Below, in pieces: positions 1-5,027 of a stretch of 7,494 bases of DNA. Location of the stretch: assembly GCA_015491705.1 (NCBI GenBank), contig WFVK01000048.1, positions 1 to 7,494 on the forward strand, read 5' to 3'. The first letter of the stretch is position 1, and each line of letters starts with the position of its first letter. Below the pieces are notes generated by a model that was given only the letters and a program-made list of their open reading frames with translations, did no database searches and was not told the DNA's origin. The stretch comes from Nitrospirota bacterium. GTDB taxonomy: Bacteria > Nitrospirota > Thermodesulfovibrionia > UBA6902. The translations under genes and the position numbers were made by a program.

Positions 1-177
1 AGTATAGATAGTTCATGTTGCGGAACGTCATTATCTGATCAGCTCGCTGTCATTTCGAACGAAGTGAGAAATCTTGACTCGTCGCAATATAAAGATTTCT
101 CCCGCTGGTCGAAATGACGCAAGCTCAGGATCAGTTTCAAAAATCAGCTCCCGCAACAGATACTATATAGTATAGAT
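1..177. repeat. Imperfect inverted-repeat element (REP/MITE-like)
   Basis: The core arms are 49-75 and 92-118 (27 nt each, 22 of 27 complementary, both carrying GTCATTTCGA and GAAATCTT), with a 16-nt loop. Pairing continues outward: CTGATC at 35-40 with GATCAG at 129-134, and TGTTGCGG at 16-23 with CCGCAACA at 151-158. A 9-bp direct repeat AGTATAGAT lies at 1-9 and 169-177, which could be a target duplication, but 6 and 10 unpaired bases separate it from the arms, so the structure is not a clean transposon end. The core resembles palindromes I recall as dispersed, high-copy intergenic repeats in several bacterial phyla. No transposase is present here. A contig starting inside a multicopy repeat would be expected, because assemblies break there. 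Confidence 0.65.
161..176 (+). promoter_or_regulatory. AT-rich palindrome, possible -10 region/operator of pncB
   Basis: TACTATATAGTA at 161-172 is a perfect 12-bp palindrome. It contains TATAGT (166-171), a 5 of 6 match to a sigma-70 -10 box, about 60 nt before the nicotinate phosphoribosyltransferase start. No good -35 hexamer lies at the right distance. It could be a weak promoter, a repressor site, or just the outer end of the inverted-repeat element. I do not recognise it as a known NAD-regulator box. Confidence 0.3.
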
Positions 178-199
178 TTTTATGCTCCCCCACGGCAGC

Positions 200-234
200 G
201 GGAGATTATCATGCTTTTAACCGGAGGTATCATG
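200..234 (+). promoter_or_regulatory. Duplicated ribosome-binding-site/start module of pncB
   Basis: Two near-identical initiation modules lie in frame: GGAGATTATCATG (201-213) and GGAGGTATCATG (223-234). The first Shine-Dalgarno (GGGAG, 200-204) can pair with CTCCC at 185-189 in a 5-bp stem, while the second is exposed and stronger. A start at the first ATG would translate the second Shine-Dalgarno as Leu-Thr-Gly-Gly. The second ATG gives the N-terminus expected from relatives (Met followed by a few residues and then the VYFERT segment), so 232 is preferred. Confidence 0.5.
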
Positions 235-1443
235 TTTCATACTGCAGACCCGAAAGACATAATAAAAGGCAAGGTAACGGATGTTTATTTTGAACGCACC
301 CTCGAGATACTCAGGGCGAAGAAGATAAACCCTGTTGTAAAGGCTGAGTTCATGGCCAAGACCCTTCCCGATGGATGGAAGTGGGCGGTGCTCGCCGGAA
401 TGGAAGAGGTCGCCCGTATCCTGGAGAATCTTCCGGTCAGGACAAGGGCCCTGCGGGAAGGCACGGTCTTTTACCCCTACGAGACAGTGATGGAGATCGA
501 GGGCAACTACCGGGATTTCTGCGTGTTCGAGACGGCACTGCTGGGGCTTTTGTGCCAGGCGTCCGGCATTGCCACAAAGGCGGCCCGCTTCAAGAAGCTC
601 GCGGGCGAACGTCCTGTCATAAGCTTCGGAGCCAGGAGGATGCATCCTGTCCTGGCTCCCATGATAGAAAGAAACGCGTACGTCGGTGGATGCGACGGCG
701 TGGCGGTCGTAAAGTCCGGCGAGATCATAGGAGAGGACCCCATGGGTACCATGCCCCATTCACTGGTTATCTGCATGGGCTCCACGGTCGAGGCGATCAG
801 GGCATACGATGAGGTGCTGAAACGCAGACTGAAGAGGGTCGTCCTCATAGATACATTCCTTGATGAGAAATTCGAGGCTCTGAATGTTGCGGAGGCCATG
901 GGCAAGAAGCTCTTTGCAGTCAGGCTCGACACCCCCGCCTCGAGGAGGGGGGACTTTTACCGTATCCTCCAGGAAGTCAGATGGGAGCTTGACCTGAGGG
1001 GATATGACAACATCAGGCTGTTTGTCAGCGGGGGGATAACAGAGGATGACGTGCCGGTACTCAACGAACTCGTGGATGCCTACGGCATAGGCACTTCAAT
1101 AAGCAGCGCGCCGGTCATAGATTTCTCAATGGATATAGTGGAGGTGGACGGCAAGCCTGTTGCCAAAAGGGGCAAGTGCTCCGGCAGCAAGAGGGTGCTG
1201 CGCTGCAAGAAATGCAGGTCGCCGCTTACGGTTCCGAATAACAGGAAGCATTACAAGTGCGCCTGCGGCAGCGTACTCGGAGACATCCTTATCCCTTTTA
1301 CGGAAAACGGGAAAATCCTCCAGAAGCTTTTGCACGCTAGGGAGATAAGGTCCTTTGTCCTGAAACAGACAAGGCATCTGAAGATCGACGATCCACGGAC
1401 GGCAGAGGAAAAAACAACCGCAATCAATAAGCGACCGGTATAA
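232..1443 (+). CDS. pncB: Nicotinate phosphoribosyltransferase, archaeal type with zinc ribbon
   Basis: This cytosolic enzyme of NAD salvage (Preiss-Handler pathway) joins nicotinate and PRPP to give nicotinate mononucleotide, coupled to ATP hydrolysis. The 403-residue product matches what I remember of the Thermoplasma acidophilum enzyme across its length: an N-terminal VYFERT segment (18-23), FETALLG (99-105), ICQASGI-like LCQASGI (107-113), SFGARRMHP (131-139), DPMGTMPH (169-176), LIDT (205-208) and RLDTPASRRG (231-240). It also has the phosphate-binding barrel loops SGG (266-268) and GIGTSIS (285-291). A C-terminal zinc ribbon has four Cys, C325-x2-C328 and C343-x-C345, as in the Thermoplasma type and unlike E. 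coli PncB. Quinolinate phosphoribosyltransferase is unlikely given these motifs. An alternative start at 211 adds seven residues. The next gene follows after 3 nt, so the two are probably co-transcribed. Confidence 0.9.
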   Translation: MFHTADPKDIIKGKVTDVYFERTLEILRAKKINPVVKAEFMAKTLPDGWKWAVLAGMEEVARILENLPVRTRALREGTVFYPYETVMEIEGNYRDFCVFETALLGLLCQASGIATKAARFKKLAGERPVISFGARRMHPVLAPMIERNAYVGGCDGVAVVKSGEIIGEDPMGTMPHSLVICMGSTVEAIRAYDEVLKRRLKRVVLIDTFLDEKFEALNVAEAMGKKLFAVRLDTPASRRGDFYRILQEVRWELDLRGYDNIRLFVSGGITEDDVPVLNELVDAYGIGTSISSAPVIDFSMDIVEVDGKPVAKRGKCSGSKRVLRCKKCRSPLTVPNNRKHYKCACGSVLGDILIPFTENGKILQKLLHAREIRSFVLKQTRHLKIDDPRTAEEKTTAINKRPV

Positions 1444-1446
1444 AAA

Positions 1447-2322
1447 ATGGACTATCTTAAAATCATAACCGCTATCTTCATATGGAGTTCCCTCGGAATC
1501 TTTATCAGAAAGATCGATCTGCCCAATGAGGGGATTATATTTTATACCGCGGTGATCGCCGGCACTCTGCAGTTCATACTGCTGTCATCAAGCGGCCTGC
1601 TGAGGACTTTAAGGGATTCCGCCGCGAACATACGCAGCAACCTTCTGCTCATTGTATCTCCTGTCTGTTTTCTTGCAAACACGATGCTGTTCTACTATGC
1701 GTTCCGCCATACAACAATAGCCAATGCCGTGCTCACGCATTATACAGCCCCTGTCTTTGTGGCGATACTGGCGCCGCTGCTGCTGAAAGAGAATATCCGC
1801 AGGACCACCTGGATTGCCATCATCCTTTCCTCGCTCGGGTTGTGGTTTATCTTCAGCGGCACCCCCGCCGGCACAGAAGTGTCCCACGGAAGCAGGGAGG
1901 GCCTCGGGATCATGGCCGGCGCACTGTCAGGGCTGGCATATGCGTTTCTGATTCTCATTGTCCGGAAGATAGCATCGCTGTATCCCCCGCTTCTCATAAT
2001 ATTCATTCAGAACGGCATTGTCGCCATACTGCTGCTGCCTTTCGTCTTCAACATGGAGGTGCCGCTGCAGGCCTGGCCCTATCTCGTAACCATGGGCATC
2101 CTGCACTCCACCGTAGCTCCACTGCTTTATGTCCAGGGTTTTAAAAGCGTAACGGCAAATGAAGCCGCCATCCTGGGGTACTTCGAACCGGTGGGGGCAA
2201 TAGTGCTGGCCCTCGTCTTCCTGCACGAGCTGCCGGGGCTGATCGCCCTGACCGGCGGCATTCTTATACTCTATTCAGGCTATATGATTCTGGCATTCAG
2301 GGGAGGCGGCAGCGCCGGATAA
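1447..2322 (+). CDS. EamA/DMT-superfamily transporter
   Basis: This is an inner-membrane protein of 291 residues, the usual length for the drug/metabolite transporter superfamily, with about ten hydrophobic helices arranged as two EamA repeats. Repeat 1 spans roughly 4-137 and ends in the typical YTAPVF (99-104) ... LLLKE (111-115) pattern. Repeat 2 spans roughly 152-284 with the matching YFEPV (245-249) ... FLHE (258-261) pattern. The Glu after each of these helices (E115, E261) is the usual EamA feature. The substrate cannot be read from the sequence: family members export amino acids, metabolites or drugs, or take up vitamins or nucleotides. The start is 3 nt after the pncB stop with only a weak ribosome binding site, suggesting translational coupling. 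A link to nicotinate or another NAD precursor is inference from position only. Confidence 0.88.
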   Translation: MDYLKIITAIFIWSSLGIFIRKIDLPNEGIIFYTAVIAGTLQFILLSSSGLLRTLRDSAANIRSNLLLIVSPVCFLANTMLFYYAFRHTTIANAVLTHYTAPVFVAILAPLLLKENIRRTTWIAIILSSLGLWFIFSGTPAGTEVSHGSREGLGIMAGALSGLAYAFLILIVRKIASLYPPLLIIFIQNGIVAILLLPFVFNMEVPLQAWPYLVTMGILHSTVAPLLYVQGFKSVTANEAAILGYFEPVGAIVLALVFLHELPGLIALTGGILILYSGYMILAFRGGGSAG

Positions 2323-2323
2323 C

Positions 2324-2351
2324 TTGACATAATCCACTCTTAAAGTTTAAA
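2324..2351 (+). promoter_or_regulatory. Sigma-70-type promoter of the SH3 gene
   Basis: A perfect -35 hexamer TTGACA (2324-2329) starts one base after the transporter stop codon. It is followed after 16 bp by TTTAAA (2346-2351), a 4 of 6 match to the -10 box. The expected transcript would start near 2358 and leave a leader of about 23 nt carrying GGAGGG (2371-2376) before the ATG at 2381. This makes the SH3 gene separately transcribed from the pncB pair. Confidence 0.55.
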
Positions 2352-2380
2352 ACAGTAATAATACAAAACCGGAGGGCTGC

Positions 2381-2827
2381 ATGAAAAAGACTGTTTTCTG
2401 CATAACCGTTTTCTTTGTCCTGATTATGTTCAGCGGGTATTCCCATGCATTGTGCGTCAATGTCTCAGAGGCCAATCTCAGGAGCGGGCCGGGGACCAAC
2501 TATGATAAAACATGGGAAGTTTTCAAATACATGCCCTTTAAAAAACTGGCCAAAAAAGGAACCTGGTACAAGGTCAAGGATGTTGACGGTGATGTTCACT
2601 GGATTTACAGAAAGCTGGTCACTGATAAAATCAAGTGCGCCGTCGTCAAAAGCGATAAAATCAATGTGAGAACCGGACCGGGCACGGGATACAGCAAGAG
2701 CGCCCTGAGCCCGGCGCTGAAGTATGATTCTTTCAGGGTAATAAAGAGAAAAGGCGCATGGGTGAAGGTCATGGATGAATTCGGTGATACCGGCTGGATA
2801 TTCAGGAAACTCCTGTGGATACAATAA
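2381..2827 (+). CDS. Secreted protein with two bacterial SH3 (SH3b) domains
   Basis: The 148-residue product starts with a Sec signal peptide: MKK, a hydrophobic core (5-18), then a likely cleavage after SHA (21-23). The mature part is two tandem SH3b domains. The first (about 25-80) carries ANLRSGPGTNY (31-41) and W73-IYRKL. The second (about 86-146) carries INVRTGPGTGY (94-104) and GWIFRKL (138-144). The N-[LV]-R-x-G-P-G-T-x-Y signature is diagnostic of SH3_3 domains, which usually bind peptidoglycan or target envelope enzymes. No catalytic domain is attached, so it is probably an accessory or sensing protein in the periplasm. Single Cys residues near the start of each repeat (C25, C86) could form a disulfide. 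The start is supported by GGAGGG 4 nt upstream. It faces the DUF882 peptidase gene, stop to stop, across 13 nt. Confidence 0.88.
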   Translation: MKKTVFCITVFFVLIMFSGYSHALCVNVSEANLRSGPGTNYDKTWEVFKYMPFKKLAKKGTWYKVKDVDGDVHWIYRKLVTDKIKCAVVKSDKINVRTGPGTGYSKSALSPALKYDSFRVIKRKGAWVKVMDEFGDTGWIFRKLLWIQ

Positions 2828-2840
2828 CAGGGGCCGGGGG

Positions 2841-3434
2841 CTACCCTCTCCAGTAGCGTATGCTTCCCACATCTATGTGCAGGGAATTGAAGTGCGGATA
2901 ATATCCTACACCGCCGCCCCTGAGTCTTATGGCCGCACGCCTGACATCCCTGATGTCGTAAGAGGGTACATGAATATCCACGGCCTTGCCGTAAATATGC
3001 AGGCTGTTCTTCGCCACCCCCTTTTTCCTTTTTCTGAGAAGCGCATTTGACCTCGGGGTACGGTAGCCGGAAATAATATGAAACGGCTTGGTGTTGCCGA
3101 GTTCCTGGTTAAGGGCGAAGAGAAGGTCAAGGAGCTTCCTGTCCATGTCCTTTACCTTCCCTGTCCGGATGTCACGCAGTATATAGTTGATGCCTTCAAT
3201 GCCTTCGGGGATATACCTGCCCTCCCTCCAGTAAGCCGTATCCAGTTTTTCGCCTGTGTACGGATTGTAGAAGCAGAGCCTGCGTTCGGGCGCAACTATA
3301 TTTTGCACCGCGGCGAGTGACCTGTAGGGGATGCAACTGAAGGCCACAGCCGTCAGGCCCATGAAAAGAACCCTTCTCCGGCTTATCGTGCGCCCTGATA
3401 CCGGGCCGGCTTGTTTATTTTCCATCAGATTCAA
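2841..3434 (-). CDS. Tat-exported DUF882/MepK-like murein peptidase (M15 fold)
   Basis: This is a 197-residue exported protein of the DUF882 (YcbK/MepK) family, zinc-dependent peptidases related to M15 that cut cross-links in peptidoglycan. The N-terminus is a twin-arginine signal: SRRRVLF (18-24), a hydrophobic stretch (22-34), and likely cleavage near SLAA (39-42). The catalytic domain carries ISGYRTPRSN (120-129), the zinc motif SLHIYGKAVD (H146 and D153) and SLHIDVG (H186). These fit the His-Asp-His metal site of the family, so the enzyme should be active. The start is TTG at 3434: AGGAGA lies 7 nt before it, whereas the ATG at 3425 would be too far (about 16 nt). Cys34 lacks a proper lipobox. 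The gene follows ntrX by 68 nt on the same strand and has its own promoter-like sequence. Confidence 0.87.
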   Translation of the reverse strand: MNLMENKQAGPVSGRTISRRRVLFMGLTAVAFSCIPYRSLAAVQNIVAPERRLCFYNPYTGEKLDTAYWREGRYIPEGIEGINYILRDIRTGKVKDMDRKLLDLLFALNQELGNTKPFHIISGYRTPRSNALLRKRKKGVAKNSLHIYGKAVDIHVPSYDIRDVRRAAIRLRGGGVGYYPHFNSLHIDVGSIRYWRG

Positions 3435-3439
3435 GAAGC

Positions 3440-3467
3440 TGTCTCCTGCGGTCTGAAAACGGAGACA
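3440..3467 (-). promoter_or_regulatory. Hairpin that can sequester the DUF882 gene ribosome binding site
   Basis: On the minus strand TGTCTCC (3467-3461) can pair with GGAGACA (3446-3440), a 7-bp perfect stem with a 14-nt loop. The 3' arm contains most of the Shine-Dalgarno AGGAGA of the TTG start at 3434. There is no U-run after the stem, so it is not a typical terminator. Folding in vivo is inferred. Confidence 0.4.
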
Positions 3468-3496
3468 TTATACCATCTGGGCCGGGGATTCATCAA
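3467..3496 (-). promoter_or_regulatory. Sigma-70-type promoter of the DUF882 peptidase gene
   Basis: On the minus strand TTGATG (3496-3491, 4 of 6) and a perfect TATAAT (3472-3467) are separated by 18 bp, in the 68-nt gap after the ntrX stop. The predicted transcription start is near 3460, leaving a leader of about 26 nt with AGGAGA before the TTG start. The peptidase could therefore be made independently of ntrYX. Confidence 0.5.
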
Positions 3497-3502
3497 TACC
3501 GC

Positions 3503-4858
3503 TCAGGGCGTTTCTATTCCGAGGGCCTTGATCTTTCTGTGGAGGTTGCTTCTCTCTATTTCAAGGTCTTCCGCTGTCTTTGAAATATTCCAGTTGTTTT
3601 CCCGGAGTTTTTTCAGGATGAAGTCTTTCTCAAACTGCTCGCGCGCATCTCTCAGAGTCTTGCAGGAACTGTAATGGTTTTTTGCGACCCTGCTGTATGT
3701 CTGCACCTCCCTGACATCGATGGTTTCAAACGGATTCATGATCACAAAGCGCTCTATGGTGTTTTTCAGTTCCCTCACATTGCCGGGCCAGTCGTAATCC
3801 ATGAGGGCGCGCAGGGTCGCCTTGCTGACCTTCTTGGGTCTTTGCCCGTATTGCTGCGCGAAATTTTCAAGAAAATACTTGACCAGCACGGGAATATCGT
3901 CCTTTCTTTCCCTCAGCGGCGGCACTGTAATGGGAATCACATTGAGCCTGAAAAACAGGTCCTCCCTGAAGTTTCCCTTTTCCATCTCTGCATGTAGGTC
4001 CTTATTGGTGGCCGCGATTATCCTGACGTCCACTTTTATCTTTCTGCTGCCGCCCACCCTCTGGAACTCCTGCGTCTCAATGACCCGGAGGACCTTTGCC
4101 TGGGTAGCAGGCGACATATCGCCTATTTCGTCAAGGAAAAGCGTGCCTTCATGAGCAAGCTCGAATTTGCCCTTCTTTGCCTCAAGCGCGCCGGTAAAAG
4201 AGCCTTTTTCATGGCCGAAGAGTTCGCTCTCTATAAGCTCATGCGGGATAGCCGCACAGTTGACCTCGATAAAGCTTTTGTTCTTCCTGTTGCTCTCATT
4301 ATGCAGCGCCCTGGCCACAAGCTCCTTGCCCGCGCCGCTTTCACCGAATATGATGACCCTGCCCTGCGAGGCGGCCGCCTGCATTATCCTGTTCTTCAGC
4401 TCGACTATCCCGCGACTTTCACCGATGATCTCCCACCTGCGGGATATGCTGTTCCTCAGCTCGATATTTTCCTTCTCGAGCTTCTGTTTCTCAAGCGCCC
4501 GCCTGACAAGGATGAGTATCTTTTCAAGTGACAGGGGTTTCTCAAGAAAGTCATATGCCCCGAGCTTGATCGCATGGACGGCGGTATCAATATTGCTATG
4601 GCCGGAGATCATAATTATGCATACGTCCTTCTTTTTCTCCCTCATGCGTTTCAATGTTTCAATACCGTCCATATCCGGCATCCATACGTCCAGGAGCACT
4701 ATATCCGGGGTGGTATAGCTGAACTTTGCCAGCGCATCTTTCCCCGACGACGCAGTGAGGACATGGTAGCCCTCATCCTCAAGGATGCCGGTAAGTGTCT
4801 CGAGTATGCTCTGTTCGTCATCGACTACAAGTATAGTCGCCTTCGCCGCTTTAGCCAT
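3503..4858 (-). CDS. ntrX: NtrX-like sigma-54-dependent response regulator
   Basis: This cytosolic transcription activator of 451 residues has the standard three-part layout. The receiver domain (about 7-120) has the acidic pair D13-D14, phospho-acceptor D57 (LLDVWMPDMDG), S85 in MISGHS, and K107. The sigma-54 AAA+ domain (about 145-365) has Walker A GESGAGKE (172-179), the sigma-54 contact loop as GSFTGA (219-224) rather than the usual GAFTGA, and Walker B GTLFLDEIGD (238-247). A Fis-type DNA-binding helix-turn-helix (about 421-448) ends in ERSNLHRKIKALGI, which is close to the NtrX signature and is my main reason for the name over NtrC or other activators. Activity should depend on phosphorylation by the adjacent NtrY and on RpoN. 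The ATG at 4858 is chosen; a TTG at 4867 adds three residues, and neither has a clear Shine-Dalgarno. Family members control nitrogen, redox or envelope genes; the target here is unknown. Confidence 0.88.
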   Translation of the reverse strand: MAKAAKATILVVDDEQSILETLTGILEDEGYHVLTASSGKDALAKFSYTTPDIVLLDVWMPDMDGIETLKRMREKKKDVCIIMISGHSNIDTAVHAIKLGAYDFLEKPLSLEKILILVRRALEKQKLEKENIELRNSISRRWEIIGESRGIVELKNRIMQAAASQGRVIIFGESGAGKELVARALHNESNRKNKSFIEVNCAAIPHELIESELFGHEKGSFTGALEAKKGKFELAHEGTLFLDEIGDMSPATQAKVLRVIETQEFQRVGGSRKIKVDVRIIAATNKDLHAEMEKGNFREDLFFRLNVIPITVPPLRERKDDIPVLVKYFLENFAQQYGQRPKKVSKATLRALMDYDWPGNVRELKNTIERFVIMNPFETIDVREVQTYSRVAKNHYSSCKTLRDAREQFEKDFILKKLRENNWNISKTAEDLEIERSNLHRKIKALGIETP

Positions 4859-5027
4859 AAATTGCAAATAACCGGTACAACTAATCCTTAACCTGTATTA
4901 AAATATAATTGCCGAACCATCTGAGAAGTAATTTCCTTCGCCTTATAACCCCTGAACCCCAAACAGAGCCTTTTACGCCAGGGCTCTCCATCCGGTTTAT
5001 GCAACGTTAAGGTTAAGTATAGCATAT
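4859..5027 (-). other. ntrY-ntrX intergenic region with weak hairpin and possible promoter
   Basis: This 169-nt AT-rich gap separates two genes that are usually adjacent. On the minus strand, after the ntrY stop, it holds a tandem CTTAAC repeat (GTTAAG at 5006-5011 and 5012-5017 on the plus strand). A 6-bp stem AGAGCC/GGCTCT (4965-4970 with 4982-4987, 11-nt loop) follows; with no U-run it is at best a weak attenuator. Further on is TATATT (4907-4902), a 5 of 6 match to a -10 box without a good -35. A separate ntrX transcript is possible but weakly supported. I see no sigma-54 -24/-12 site and no small ORF with a ribosome binding site. Confidence 0.3.

Noticed and set aside
1..210. Riboswitch or tRNA in the region before pncB
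   Set aside because: The structure is explained by the nested inverted repeat; I see no tRNA-like arms or NAD-riboswitch-like core.
2810..2833. Possible bidirectional terminator between the convergent SH3 and peptidase genes
   Set aside because: CTCCTGT (2810-2816) can pair with ACAGGGG (2827-2833, one G-U), but the stem overlaps the stop codon and is followed by a G-rich run rather than Ts on either strand.
3333..3335. Cys34 of the DUF882 protein as a lipoprotein lipobox
   Set aside because: The preceding residues (AFS) do not fit the [LVI][ASTVI][GAS]C consensus, and the SRRRVLF twin-arginine signal with a downstream SLAA site explains export better.
4167..4718. A 183-codon open frame on the plus strand opposite ntrX, and similar long open frames opposite ntrY and pncB
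   Set aside because: They lie wholly inside strongly supported genes, have no recognisable domain, and are rich in Ser, Leu and Arg as expected from antisense frames.
4904..4909. TATAAT on the plus strand in the ntrY-ntrX gap
   Set aside because: No plus-strand gene follows it and there is no matching -35; the gap is simply AT-rich.
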